This document shows positions 1-13,319 of a DNA stretch of 64,000 nucleotides, piece after piece (position 1 is the stretch's first letter; each line of letters begins with the position of its first letter). This DNA comes from Mycteria americana (lineage: Eukaryota > Chordata > Aves > Ciconiiformes > Ciconiidae). The notes beneath the pieces were generated by a model, which saw nothing but the letters and a program-made list of their open reading frames with translations, searched no databases and had not been told where the DNA came from. The stretch is taken from positions 45,921,001 to 45,985,000 of the forward strand of contig NC_134371.1 of NCBI RefSeq assembly GCF_035582795.1. The letters are read 5' to 3'. Both the position numbers and the translations under genes were made by a program.

Positions 1-39
1 GCTGGAGCAACAGCACAAACTTCTATTTATCCCATGGAA
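1..39 (+). CDS. SLC25A24: SLC25A24 coding exon (partial, cut by window edge)
   Basis: This is the 3' end of an internal exon. Read in frame 1 it gives AGATAQTSIYPME, then a donor GAA|GTAAGT at 40. It joins in phase 0 to the exon at 1389, producing P-M-E-V-L-K-T-R. That is the mitochondrial-carrier signature PX[DE]XX[KR]X[KR] of the second carrier repeat. SLC25A24 (SCaMC-1/APC1) is an inner-membrane carrier that exchanges ATP-Mg or ADP for phosphate and is regulated by calcium through N-terminal EF-hands. Those EF-hands are upstream of the window and are not seen. The paralogues SLC25A23 and SLC25A25 are similar here; the VAV3 neighbour favours SLC25A24. Confidence 0.9.
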
Positions 40-1388
40 GTAAGTAACAGAGAATCTGCTTCCACTGGAGACGCTGCCAAATGGGTCTGATTAGGAGAGA
101 TCAGCGTGGAGGGAGAATATAACAGCTACAGTTGAGGCTGGGTGGATTAACTGCTCCTTCCTCTGTAAGGACATACTTGTATGTGGTACTACATATGTTG
201 CAATTTAACTAGTGTTAATATATTAACTGCTCTAGGGTAGCTATTTCACATCCTGCTTTTTTTTTTTTTTTTTTAATAGAAGTGGGATGTACTTCCTTTG
301 CTGCTGGTTCCCCAGAAAGTTTATCTTGTTGTGCAAATAACTGGAATATATGTTGGGTCTGGGATTAGACCAATACCAACATCAAGATTTGGAAGTAATG
401 GAAAATGTAACCTAAATACCTTTTTCACAGGGAGGGGTGTCAGTAGGAATAGAACTTAGCTGTTTTATTGCTGACAATGATAATGATCTCTTTTTAAATA
501 GCATCCTTGCTGTTAGAGCCGCTCCATCACAGCTAGCCTGAGTACAGAGATGGGTTAAATTATAGAATAACTGAAATGTTATGTAGATCATCTGGATTAT
601 ACTGATCAATGGAGGCAGGTGAACTATTCTACAATAAGATGCTCTGATCTTCCTAACAAAGATATAATACTGTCCTAGAAGTGGTTTTTAGGGTGTTTCG
701 AAGTAAAAGAGAAAAGCAAAGTGTCAGGAAACTCCTGAGGAAGCCGCAGTCTTATGAGGCTTTAAAGTAGGCCAAATTCTTACTCAGGAAATTCCCTCTG
801 TGGTTTCTTTTGGATACTGTTATTAATTTCTTTATCCTAAGATGCTGTATAGACTTATTTGCATTATTAATCAGATGCTGGGTTTCACTAGTGAGACGCA
901 ATCTTTGTTATCTTTATAGGATGCAACCTTAACTACCTCTCAAAGAGTCGTGCTTTTTGAAAGATTATTTTCTCAACATGCTTTGCTGTTCCCAGATCAG
1001 AAGTGTGATCTGCTAGTATGTTAATGCTCTCACTTCTTCTTTAGCTAATGCGTCTATTAAATAGTGCCCCCACTGTTGCCTTCAAGTTGATCCAAAATCT
1101 GCCTGTTTTAATCAAGAAAAGAAAGCTAGAAGGCACTTTAAAAAAAGCTAATAATTTGTAAGCTAGTGTATGGTAGTATGCATGCTACTCTGCACTAATG
1201 ATAAAACCTGAAGAAGCCTACTGCTTAACAAAGCCTTAACAGTGGTCATCACAAAGGAGACGTGAAGTACCAAAATGCAAAGCAGTTCCAGACAATTGAA
1301 TAAGCAGAGAGATGCTGTGTTTTTCTGTGTTTATAAAATACATTAATAAATAGGTATGTAATTAAGGCTACTATTTTTTCCACTTTAG
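40..1388 (+). other. SLC25A24: SLC25A24 intron (phase 0)
   Basis: The intron runs from GTAAGT at 40 to a T-rich tract and TTTAG at 1384-1388. It is AT-rich and contains an 18-base T run at 257-274. No further exon, RNA gene or recognisable mobile element is visible. Confidence 0.85.
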
Positions 1389-2702
<1,314 letters not shown>

Positions 2703-2853
2703 CTCTTGAAGAGTACATGGCTAGAACACTATGCATCAAGCTCTGCTAACCCAGGTGTTTTTGTATTGTTGGGATGTGGTACTGTTTCCAGCACATGTGG
2801 GCAGTTAGCCAGTTACCCTCTTGCTCTTATCAGAACACGCATGCAGGCTCAAG
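2703..2853 (+). CDS. SLC25A24: SLC25A24 coding exon (carrier repeat 3, first helix)
   Basis: The exon is 151 nt, entering in phase 0 and leaving in phase 1, with donor CAAG|GTGAGT. It encodes [10 protein letters not shown], the loop NPGVF, and the helix [29 protein letters not shown]. The third-repeat signature reads P-L-A-L-I-R-T-R, with Ala where most carriers have Asp/Glu. That substitution is normal for the ATP-Mg/Pi carrier subfamily and supports the SCaMC assignment. The reading frame runs open past the donor, but the splice consensus and the next exon show where the coding sequence stops. Confidence 0.95.
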
Positions 2854-3539
2854 GTGAGTCCTGTTGTACTGAAAATGTTTCTGTGTGGTCACATCAAAAT
2901 TGTATCATTTGGGATAGCTGTAGCAGAGACATGGGAATAAAAAAAACCAGCTTGGAAAACCCAAAGGACTTATCTGGAAAAATCTCCTTTACATTGGTCC
3001 CTTCTCCCTGTTACCCCCAACATTGTTCTTCATCATACTTAATTTAAATGTAACATTTCAGACACTAGTGCTCTGTGTGCTCTGAGAGCCACGTCCCATA
3101 CAAGACTACCAGACTTAGAGCTCCTGTCATAGTCTGGGAGCACTTTTCTAAAAATTACAATGTTTCCTAAATTTTAGAGGTAAAATGAAAAGGACTTGCA
3201 TCATCCTGTGAAGGTAGACAGCAATGTTTGCTCTGGAGAATATTTCATAATGACAGTTTCATAGCTGAGATAGGTTTGCTTGATAGGTTTGTGCACAGAG
3301 TAAGGATAGGAACCCAGATTTCCAAAGGAATGTAGGTGGATAATGCTTTTCAGTGGGATTTAGACACATGGATCTCTCTCAAATGTCTGTGATTAGAGAT
3401 GTCTCCTCCCTGTGAGGACTCAAATTTTAATCAATGGCCCTGGAGGTGATACTAGGCTCACCACCCAGGTGTTCAATACTTGCTTAAGAATTTTAGTATT
3501 ACTAGAACTGTTGTATAACACATTATATTTTTGTTCTAG
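2854..3539 (+). other. SLC25A24: SLC25A24 last intron (phase 1)
   Basis: The intron runs from GTGAGT at 2854 to TTGTTCTAG at 3539. The stretch near 3325-3395 resembles an old amniote repeat (listed separately). Nothing else is recognised. Confidence 0.85.
3325..3395 (+). repeat. Possible ancient amniote repeat relic in SLC25A24 intron
   Basis: The phrases CCAGATTTCCAAAGG, TTTTCAGTGGGATTTAG and CTCTCAAATGTCTG occur in the order seen in a widespread amniote repeat whose ends read like CAGATTTTCAAAGG and which contains a CAGTGGGAGTTAGG core. The similarity is from memory and weak. Confidence 0.3.
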
Positions 3540-3718
3540 CCTCAGTGGAAGGAGCTCCACAGCTAAACATGGTCGGTCTCTTTCAAAGAATTATTGCTAT
3601 AGAGGGAATCCGAGGACTTTATAGGGGCATAGCCCCTAATTTTATGAAAGTGCTTCCAGCTGTCAGCATCAGCTATGTTGTATATGAAAAAATGAAGCAG
3701 AATTTGGGAATAGCATGA
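3540..3718 (+). CDS. SLC25A24: SLC25A24 last coding exon with stop codon
   Basis: With the split codon from the previous exon it reads [15 protein letters not shown] and so on, ending NLGIA-TGA at 3716-3718. It carries the second-half motif of carrier repeat 3 ([17 protein letters not shown]) and the last membrane helix [15 protein letters not shown]. The four exons in the window together encode 178 residues, the C-terminal part of a protein of about 475 residues. The helix has AVSIS, where I recall human SLC25A24 as having AVGIS. Ser at this position also occurs in the SLC25A23 and SLC25A25 paralogues, so sequence alone leaves some ambiguity, which synteny with VAV3 resolves. No mitochondrial presequence is expected for this family. 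Confidence 0.95.
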
Positions 3719-4307
3719 AATGAAGGAAAAAGGTGAGATGCTTCTAATGTTGTTGGAAACACCATAACAAAAATGATTTCTCAAGTAACCTGCTCTCAGA
3801 ATTAGAGACAGATCTCTATGGAGAGATGCTGCAACTTCTACTTTTGCTCTGAAGTGGGAAGAAACTTTCTTAAATTCTAGTTCACCATTTCTAAATGGAT
3901 ACCTATATTGCACTTTAAAATGTCACTGAGTTTTAAAAAAAAAAATCAAGAAACTATCTTTAAATCAATAATATGTTTATATTTTCAGGAAATCGTGCAT
4001 ATTTTACTCATTGGGGTTTTTTTTTTTTGTATTTGTCTTCTCTAAGTGTGTATTTGGCTTGGATCAAACCAAAGGTAGGAGAAGTTTTTACTGGCTTGCT
4101 ATTGAATATATGAAAGTGACTTGTTGTTTTGTCACACTGCCTATACTCAAGCAATTCACAAGGAACATTTTGCACGCCTAGAAGTAAGCACTTACTATTG
4201 TTATTTTTGAAGACTTAAGTTCATAAAAAATAGGATCTTAGATACAGACAAGTATGGAGTAACACATTAAAATGTAGCCCATCACCTTTCTCTTGAGGCT
4301 AACCTCC

Positions 4308-4328
4308 TTTTTTTTTTTTTTTTTTTTT
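4308..4328. repeat. Poly-T homopolymer, 21 bases
   Basis: Uninterrupted T run inside the inferred 3'UTR. No target-site duplication or retrotransposon body is seen on either side. Confidence 0.9.
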
Positions 4329-6063
4329 AATTTAAAGAATAAGAGCCTGAGAAACTGCTGTTCCATGGTATCAGAATACCTCAAATGGATTTACACGGTA
4401 TTTTTGTAATACAATCAGTGATTTTCATAACTTGCTTCACTGGACCTGCTTTTCATTGCACTTGTAAATGCTAGCACCGTTAACCACGACAAGCTTTGGG
4501 TTACAGCTGCATGTTTTATAGGATCATAATATACAGGAACGGGAAAAGCTTAGTTACTAGATCCATTTCATACAAGTGCAAGTTACTGTTTAAAAACGGG
4601 GTGGAGGATCCACTATTAAGCTGATAGTGATTGTAATACAGCCAGTAGTGGAGCTCATCATAGCTGCCTTGTGGAGAGAAATGCTTTGTGTTTTGGACTC
4701 TCCATTCTTTCCCTTACTCAGAGGGCTACAGTTCACTACGTGCTTTTCGCCGATAGAGGATTGCATTATTATGTAAAGGTTTCACAGGTTTGTCATGTGA
4801 ATTAAATCCTCTTTCCCTCACAGTCTTCTGTGCATGCTGGCTGCGTGTGTGAAATTCAGTAAAATACTGAAGCGTTTTGTCCAAGTGTGACCAAGTGGGA
4901 CTGCTGATCTCAGGTGCCCATCAGATTGATGTTAATGAAGCAAGCAAAGCACGCACACAGAACTTGTTAGTGCTTGAGAAACAGCTCCTCAAAAAACAAA
5001 GCAGCACTTCCTCAATGTAGAAAGTAGGTATTTCCATGTACAAGTACTTCTAAAGTGACTTCCTTTTTTGGAGGTGAGGTGGGGGGGTGGTGGTGCCGCT
5101 GCATTTCAGTTGCCTTCAGGCCTGAACACTGATACAGAGTAACAATTATTGCCGAACTAATCTGTTACTCTTATTCTGCTTTCTACAATGTGTGGTGTCT
5201 TAATCTTTGTAAGTTCAGGGTTATCTTTATACTTATCTTGACCTTCTAAAAGCAACTCCTCTTAGACCACTTCCTGAAATTGGATTACTGAAGGAAGAAC
5301 TTTGTTCCTGTGAGGTCATTAAGGGTCTCTCTTTCTTTTTTTTTTCTTTTTTTTTTTTGTAATTTTCTTTTTTTTAACAAACAAATAAGCAAGCGAACAT
5401 GAATAACTGCCAGAACCTCCCTTGTTCCACATACAGAAGACTATTTGGGCTATATTTTTCAAACAGCAATCAGATGTAAATCTGTGTTCAGTGCTTCCAT
5501 GGCTGGTGTTTATTCTCCATAAACTGATATATAACAACTCCATAAAATTTGTATTATAAAACGTTGTTTTATCAGATTTCAGAAAATGGCAGCTTTAGCT
5601 GTGTCTTTTGGCCTTCCCTTTAGGGGAACCTTGGACTTTGCACTTTTTTTAAAAAAACAAAAACTCATTCTATCCAACTCATCCATATGTACAATGCCTT
5701 TCTGATCTGGATGTTTTTTGGTTTTGCCAACATTCTTGTATCTTTGTGGGATTTGTGAGATCAGTTCCCAATCATTTTGTTTGACTGTGACCAATGAGCA
5801 AACAAACGTATTTTGTGTGTGTGTGATGCAGAGATGACTTTAGCAGTGTCTATCTTCTAGACTTGCTCCATTTTGTTTATAGTGTGCAAGTGCCATTATG
5901 AGTATTGAAAATTATGGTAATGATGTTTTCAAATGTTGAAAAGATGGGGTCTTTCAAATTTCATTTGTCATTATGTGCCTTTATGATGACTGTGTTCAAT
6001 TTTGTATTCTTTGTCTCTTAAACATATGTTTACCTTTTTAACTCTATAAAACTACCAGTTCCT

Positions 6064-6069
6064 AATAAA
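6064..6069 (+). terminator. SLC25A24: Polyadenylation signal AATAAA (SLC25A24)
   Basis: A canonical AATAAA is followed within about 30 nt by T/GT-rich sequence (GTTTGTTTCCTTATCTGG), as expected for a cleavage site near 6080-6090. It is the first strong signal after the stop codon on this strand. Confidence 0.7.
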
Positions 6070-7614
6070 TGTTTGTTTCCTTATCTGGCTGGAGCGTGCT
6101 GATATTTTTTTCATGGCCTGATAGACAGATGACACTTGTTTATTGCACTACATGCATAATACTCTGTAAAAAGTGAAGGTAATTTATCTAAAAATAAGTT
6201 TGTGACTAGCCTATGCTTTGCTATTACATTAATATTTGGAAACCTAGTTTAAGATCAGTCGATTGTCATCCTGTTTAAAACTCTAGCTGTCTCATCGCTT
6301 AATGGAAGATCACATAATGTTTCATATTTTTGCTCGTTCATTGAACAGTATTACACCATGATTTGCTTCTGTGTATGCTGTGTAACAGAACTCTTATTAT
6401 TATGAACAAACATATTTGCTTGTGTTCCTAATGTTTATCTTGCTTTGATGTTAATCTTACTTGTTAGTCAAAGGATCAATGTAAAATCTTTTCAAGGTAA
6501 TTGACTTAATTTACTCTGCACATGTAGCGTGGCTATCCTACTAAAAGCATGCTCAGTAGCCAGCTTTGACAACTCCTTATGAGTTTTTCACACCAATCCT
6601 TCAAATGTTAAAGATAATTGTAAACAAATTAGGGAGCCTTTTCTTGTGTCTGGTTTCCTGCGAATACAGTTCTTGTAACATAAGAATTAGATGTTTCCTT
6701 TTAAATAACGGAAGAGGTAGATGCTCAGTGTGTGTTTCCTGACCAAATGAACAATCTGACATTCAATTCTATTTGAGGCAAGGATGCTTTTAACTGGAAA
6801 TTGTCTGCAATTGGAAAGGCTGGGCTGTGAATGGTATCTCTCATGGTGATCAAGTGGTAAGGTGTGCTCTCGAAGATGTCCGAGTTAGATGGTCCCCCCA
6901 TCCCCTCCAAAAAGAAAATCTAAACTGCTACAAAATATAGCACAGGTATTTAAAATATTGCTTTCAAGTTAGCCTGTTAGGAAACTGAATTCTGCAGTCT
7001 TTTTATCAAAGACTGGTCCTGATAGGATGCTTTTTTGATGCATAGGAGTTATTACCCAGGCAGCATGTATGATGTTTGGCTTTTGAAACAGCTCAGATCT
7101 GCAATGCATATAGCACCATTATTTCTAACTGCTTGCAACTATGTGCAGCTTGTGTTAAAATAACACTGAGGCAGCAAAAACACATGAACAGGCAGTCTGT
7201 TTAGGACAGCATACTTCTCTCACTTATAAAAATATTTTTACTATAATTTTGAAGTTTGTTGTGTGTTGGCCAAGGGAAATAGAATGCTAAGCAAGTATCT
7301 CAACTGTTTATTCAAGCTTGTTCCTGTAGTTTTTAGTGTATTCCACCAATGTATTTTCATAATCGGTTGAAATAGTGTGTTGCCATAATGCATTCTGAGT
7401 TCTTAAATTAGTGGTGACGGATTTGTAGGTTGCTGACTACTTTTGTCCCTTGTCTTAAAATGTTTAGTCTGAAACTTGCTAAAATCTGTGGTCCAGAAAA
7501 ATCTTTCACATCTCCTCTGTATCTTATCTTTTGCTAGGTGTTTAATATTTTTCAAAATGTATGCAAAGATAGTGCCTGTAGATCGTATGAAAAATATTGC
7601 CATACAGCTTGCTA

Positions 7615-7712
7615 CTGCCTCTTTAGTTAAAGAAACTGAGGCATGAAGTGGATGTAAATCATGCAGTGTCATCAGTAAGTTAATAAGAGGTTCAGGAATT
7701 GTGCATCCACAT
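7615..7712 (+). repeat. MIR-like ancient SINE relic
   Basis: AAAGAAACTGAGGCATGAAG, then GTCATCAGTAAGTTAATAAG, then GGTTCAGGAATTG follow the order of the conserved MIR core (GAAACTGAGGCACAGAG, a GTCACAC.AGTAAGT segment, GATTCGAAC). Divergence is high. The frame crossing it on the minus strand is therefore not a gene. Confidence 0.5.
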
Positions 7713-8814
7713 CCGAACTGATCCCTAACAACTCTTAGCTTTTCTGGGGTGTTTGTTGAGCAAATTAGTTTTCCTATGCATAGGCCTGTACGTAAGAGGC
7801 CCAGAAGGGAAAGGAAAAGCTTTATTTGTTTTCTCTTCAAGATACATGTGGGGTGTGACTGCTACTCAGTAGCATTAACACTAGAAAACACTGCAGAAAT
7901 GGCTTGGAATTTAAAATAGGGCTGCCAATGTGTATCTTCCCCTCTTGACTGTGCTGGGCTTCCTGGCAGGATATGCCTGCTCCAGCGGCTCAGCAGTGGC
8001 CCTCCCCACAATGGCACCAGCCCAGGCCCAAGCTGCCTTGCACGCCTGCTAGTGGAAATGCCACGGTGAACACTGTGTACTGAAGCCCACTTGGCAGCTT
8101 TCCCTTCTGCAAAAGAACACCGAGTGCTGCTGCACTACCCAGGTGAGGCTGGGTGAGGACCTGCCTGACACCCAGATTAGCCTTCTGAGGCCTAGGTTGA
8201 GATGACTTCTGTTCTTTACTGTCACATTTCAAACCTCTGAGCTAGCTGCGCTTGCCAGTATGTTCTGCCGCATACTAACATCTTTTCATTCCTTTCAAAT
8301 ATTTGAAGGTTAGAGAAGGTATGGCAAGAAGTGCGTTGCAGTATGTGATGCTGCAACACACAAACTACTAAAATATCAAGGATGTCTTAACCTGCAGGCT
8401 GTTTCCCATGTAAGGAAGTGTGGTTTTTAAATGCTTCCCCTTCTGATGTTTGAGTGGTCTGGGGATGGCTTTTAAGGCTTACATTAAAACAAGATACTCA
8501 CCTAAACTGTATGTTGTGGAGAACATAATTGGAGAACTGGATATTCAACACAGAGTGATTTTGGAATATTGGCAGTCTTGCTGTGTGAATTATGTCTAGC
8601 TTCTAAGCCCTCCTGGTGACTGAAAATGTGTAGAAAAGTTACTTCTTTTTTTGTCAATAGTTGTACAATTCAGGGTGAAAATTGTGTTCTGGCAACTAAC
8701 TAAATGCGTGAGTATTGTGCAGCTAAGCTCTTAGACTTTGAGTCTGTTTTGCTAAAGGGTTAACAAAGGAGTCTAGGATCTACTGTATAGGTGTATAAAA
8801 AACCCCCACAGTGT

Positions 8815-8865
8815 GTATACACATACATACATATTCACATGTATATATATCCCTACATACGTATA
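8815..8865. repeat. Imperfect CATA/TA simple repeat
   Basis: ACACATACATACATATTCAC is followed by ATGTATATATAT and CATACGTA. This is a degenerate tetranucleotide tract. Confidence 0.7.
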
Positions 8866-9432
8866 AAACCTTTCCTGCTCTGCACCAAGTTTGTGCATCT
8901 CCTTTGTGCAGTAGCTGGAGCAGCTTCCAGAACGGCCTTTTAACTGAACACTCTTGAAGCAGTGAATCTGCTGTCCCTGCAGGCCTTTCCTCTGCAAGCT
9001 GAAAGTATGAGATTGAGGAGAAGTAGCCAATAGGGTCTCTTAAATAACGTGTCCGTAGTACTCAAACTAAAATCCAGAATGTTTTTGTCCCCTCTAGGCT
9101 CACGTAAAGCAGAAGATCTAGTATCCATCCCGTTGAAGTTGGTGCAGGCAAAATACATTAAGTTGAAAGGTGGGAATATGGTAGATGAACTTTTGAATAG
9201 GTACTCCAGCCATCTTAAACTACGCCTTTTGCTAACGAATTTGGCCTGTAGTTTAGCTCTTGCTAACGCACTGATACGGAAGCTCGCTCTCTCTCTAAAG
9301 CAAATGCCATATGCTTTTCAATTGTTATTAGCTTGTGTCGTGCATGAACCAGTCTCTCCCTGGCGAGCCTTAACAGCCCTTCTGTCTTGGCTGTGTTTGG
9401 AGGAAGCGTGCAGATTCAGACTGAATTCGAGC

Positions 9433-9447
9433 AGTGCCATCTACTGT
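9433..9447 (-). promoter_or_regulatory. CTCF-like motif, minus orientation
   Basis: AGTGCCATCTACTGT matches the reverse complement of the CTCF core CCRSYAGRKGGCRSY at 14 of 15 positions by eye; only the last base differs. No binding data are available, so this is a motif call only. Confidence 0.4.
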
Positions 9448-12400
9448 CATGTTGTAATACTGCTTTGTAAGGCGGAATGGCTTTTCTAGGCTGAACATTT
9501 GAGTTCATTCCTTGGAGTTACATTTACAGCAAAAGAAAAGCAGGATAAACCCATCTGAGCCATATTTTTAGTGGTGATTGTGGCAGTGTGACCAAACACA
9601 ATGTGTGGGAGCAATGCACGCAGGTGTGAATTACAGAAAGCAAGAATTGTCATCTCTGCTTTGGGTAAGGTATTGAAAGAATCTATACCGTGTATCAATT
9701 CACATGGCTATTTTTACTTTTCATGAAAACCATTTGAAATAGAAGATAGAGTCTTTATAATGTTATTTTCTTTTTGCTTTCATCAAATGATTTTTGTGTG
9801 TCAACATCCTTTAGTTTCTCAGTAAGATACGCTAGCATGGAGGATAAAGGTTCTTTAACCATTCTTATTAGCATATTACTAAAAAATGGTTGGTATGAAA
9901 CTTACCTGATTCTTTTTGAGGACTGAAAATGCTATTCTGTATTTCAATATTTCCTAATTATGCTGGTATCAAGGTCTGCACCGAGAGTGCCATGTTTGCA
10001 TTTTACAACGTTAAAATACCATCTACCTGAGCGCAGGTAGAACATTTCTCATGGTTGCTGACTAAATGTTACAGATTTCCCTACTCCATCGTGGTGCAGC
10101 CACTGATTTGTTTTGTGGACACAGCTGCTATGCACTTCCAAGCTAAGCCAGTCTGGACATAGTCCAGCTAGCTCCAGCACTGCCCCGATCATTTCCGCCT
10201 TTGGACTCCTTAACAAATGCCCTTCTGTTTACCCTACAACCTAACTATGTGTTCGACACACCTCCCGGCTCCTTCTCCTCCACTCCCAACGCAATCTAAT
10301 ATTCTAAATCTATTTTGTTGTAGGAATTAGGTTTGTGCCTTTCCTGCTGTGAAACCAGATACACCTTCATCAGTATATTGGAGGATATTGGGCATGTTAG
10401 TGATCGTCATGAGTTTCACCTCCCCCTGGAACAGACTGTGTCCTGGAGGCCAAATTCCAGATCAGAGTGAGCCCTGTCAGGTCCCTTGGGAGATTTGGAA
10501 GTTCAGTAGCTTGTTTGTGTATGTTCATGGTACTCCGTGGAAGAAGTGTTTTGCATGTACCACCAATGGCACCTGGCCAGTTTGCACAGGCCCAGCTTTC
10601 TCTGAACACCTAAAATTTTGTATACATTTGTGCTTAACACCTTGATTTCCATGTTCAGTCCTGGGATTATTACTTTGTTCTTTTCAGTATCTATCTTCAG
10701 TTATTTTGGGAGAGTAGATATATGCTTGAGCAGGGTTAAATAACACTTTGCTATGCGAACTATTGAATTGCTGTTACCGCTAGCAAAGGGCCTCTGTGAT
10801 GGCATGTTCCTGCAGCCTTCCCCATGCTTCAGTACCGTGTGATGCAGGCTGGTAACGTGGCAATTTTGCTTTCCCTACTTAAATTCCTTAACTTTAACTG
10901 GCTTGCTGTGTAGATACAGCCTCTTCCAGCTGTTCCATTCATTGCATTGATACTTCTTTTACTGCGGATTTGTGTATGTTTGCATGGCTCTAGCTGGGCA
11001 CCTACTAGGTTAACACAGCATATAGCTTCATGGATTTTGAAGTCAGCACTCTTAGCTCATCTTTTATGACCTCCTCTGATAATTGCAGGCCAAATAGCTT
11101 CATCAAGTTACTGCAGTGTGTGCTGTCTCTGTCATGCTTCTTCCAGTGTAAAAATGCTAAGCAAACCTTTCAAATAGTTTGGGCCTGGCAATAATTGACT
11201 AAAAGAGAAGTTCAGAGGCTGGGTTAGTGCAGGGATGACTTAATAGGACTTGGTTTGCAAACAGGATTTCTTAGTAATCTTGGTACAGATTACGGTCTCA
11301 ATCCTGGCAGTATCTCTGAAGCCATCCTTCTGAAAATAGATGCATATAAAAAGCGTCACCTTTGTCCCATAAATACGAAAGCTAGCAATTCACGTTTTGG
11401 ATGGATCTCAGCTGTGAAGGTTTCTACTGTCAGCTCAAAGGTTGCCTGCAGTATATAGGGAAGAGCTACATCTTAGAATTCCTTTCCCAAGCTTGTACTT
11501 CTTATTTCTCACTAGCTGGACAGATTTTGCAAAAGTTTCACTAGGGAAGAAAGAATGAGATGTAATTGCAAGTTTGACAGTGATGAGGAAGGATATAAAA
11601 TTCTGACTCATCCATCACCACAGTTAGCTACTTCTGTTATGAACAAGATGATGTTACTCTCTATGGGTTAGGAAAAGGTTGTGCTATGTGGGTGGAAAAC
11701 TCCTGGGTTCCCCAAAACTCCTTGACTTGCTCACGCAAAGCCTTCTGCCTCTGGGATGGCAGCAATAACGGGCCCTCTGATTGTAACCCATCCTCATTAA
11801 AGTGTCTGTACTAATGAATGATGAGTGACAGTGCACACATCCGATCCATCTGATGCATAAATGTTTAATTTTGCTTTTACCAGTCAGCCAGAGTTTGGCG
11901 GAAGATTGGTTTCTGTGCAGCAGAGAAAAAGATGCTAGTGCGATGTTGCATTTCTCCACAGGGAATTGGAGCTGGAGTAGGAGCACTTCTGAATCGGTCA
12001 CGACGCTGCCATCCCCTTGAAGTTATTTTGGCTTAGACATCAAATATTGCTCACTTGTCCCTTAAGGAGTATCTGGTTTTAATTTGCTTCTCCAGTCTTC
12101 TGTGCTTTCTCTATCCTAGAGAAAAAAGCGATAAAGGAGAAGATTCATTCAGTATTCTCACTTGTTCCTGCAGACTCGTACTTAATGTCCGTACCTTGCT
12201 GTGAGGCATTTTGCTGGGCGGTAATCTAATGGCACTCACGCAGGATGACATTTTGATAGGAAACAGTGTGATCCTGTAGATAGGAGAGTCTGGCAGATGG
12301 AGATTTTCATCTCGGTTCTGCTACTGATCTTATGTACGTCCTTTCTCAGCACCTCTGGTCCTTGTACTTTCTTGTCTGGTAGGTGTTAAGCTTTCTGGGA

Positions 12401-13177
12401 CTGCTATCGTGCTGTGAAGATTCAGTTTGTAGCCTGGGGTTGTGCTATGATACAAATAACATTCTGATTAAAATTTAAGACCTCGGCCTACAACAGCGCT
12501 TGTTAAAGTAACGCTGACTTTATCTGCAGAGATTTTCTGTTAGTTCGGTGCTTAAGGTAATACTACAATGTGAAAAGAAACCTGATGGGAGCAGGAAAGC
12601 AGTCGTATTCTAAAAAAAGTTGATTGCCAAAGTTGCCTGCTGGGATAATTAATATTAATCTTAAAGATAGTCTTTCATCTCTGAAAAGAAATTTGGCTTC
12701 CTGCTTGATTATTGTTTTTAGCCATTTCTCCTCGTTTCTTTTTAATTGGCAGCAGCGTTTCTCACCCTTCTGTAGCGATCTCTGACACTGCAAGTTACGA
12801 GCGTGTACGTCTCTGTCTCTCTCGGGGAACAGTGAGACCCCACGGAGCTGCAGTGGTAAATCTTGCTTTGAAAGGCAAAGAGGAGCACAAAACTACAGAG
12901 CCTAATTATTTACAATACTTCGGTTACTTGAACTTCTGGACATACTGCACGCACTCTGCCCGTGGAGAATACGCGTGGGTGGGGAGGTCTCGTCGCGGCC
13001 TGTGAATGACACGTAACAATGCTCGGTGGTCACGCGGGGCTCTCCGCGCCGGAGGGGAGCCCCCCGTGCCGAGGCGGGGCCGCCAGCAGCCGCCCCTCGC
13101 CTTGTCCCGCTCGGTTTTGCGGCCGGCTCCTCTTCTCCCGCGCGGGGTCGGGCACGCGCGCCCGGGGGCGGCAGCTG

Positions 13178-13192
13178 CCGGCAGAGGGCGCC
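13178..13192 (+). promoter_or_regulatory. CTCF-like motif, plus orientation
   Basis: CCGGCAGAGGGCGCC fits the CTCF core CCRSYAGRKGGCRSY at every position by eye, inside the CpG island. Its two CpGs could make binding methylation-sensitive. Confidence 0.5.
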
Positions 13193-13247
13193 CCGCCCCG
13201 CCAGCCCTCTCTCCTCAGCCGCCTGGAGCTGCTCTGCCGCGAGCCGC

Positions 13248-13292
13248 TGCGTCACGCAGGCCGCGCTGCGTCACGCAGGCCGCGCTGCGTCA
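13248..13292 (+). promoter_or_regulatory. Three TGCGTCA elements in a 19-bp tandem array
   Basis: TGCGTCA occurs at 13248-13254, 13267-13273 and 13286-13292, each 19 bp after the last, as part of a 19-bp repeat (TGCGTCACGCAGGCCGCGC). TGCGTCA is a CRE/AP-1-like variant (ATF, CREB or bZIP class). Three copies on one strand with constant spacing suggest a duplicated binding module at a promoter. Confidence 0.5.
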
Positions 13293-13319
13293 TGCCGGCT
13301 GCCCTGCTGGAGCTGGGCG

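Larger units (their letters stand above)
3719..6085 (+). other. SLC25A24: SLC25A24 3' untranslated region
   Basis: AT-rich, frame-free sequence follows the TGA and reaches the AATAAA at 6064-6069, about 2.35 kb in all. It contains T runs at 4308-4328 and about 5336-5375, a G-rich patch near 5083-5095 and a short TG repeat near 5814-5825. An ATTAAA at 4266-4271 is a possible weaker early polyadenylation signal. The extent is inferred from the first strong downstream signal; no transcript evidence is available here. Confidence 0.7.
6086..12955. other. Intergenic: no gene recognised
   Basis: AT-rich single-copy sequence downstream of SLC25A24. The longest open frames (145-146 codons at 7403-7840 on the minus strand and 9049-9489 on the plus strand) have no family motif, and the first overlaps a MIR-like relic. 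Separately listed contents are a MIR-like relic at 7.6 kb, a CATA-type simple repeat near 8.8 kb and a CTCF-like motif at 9.43 kb. Confidence 0.6.
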
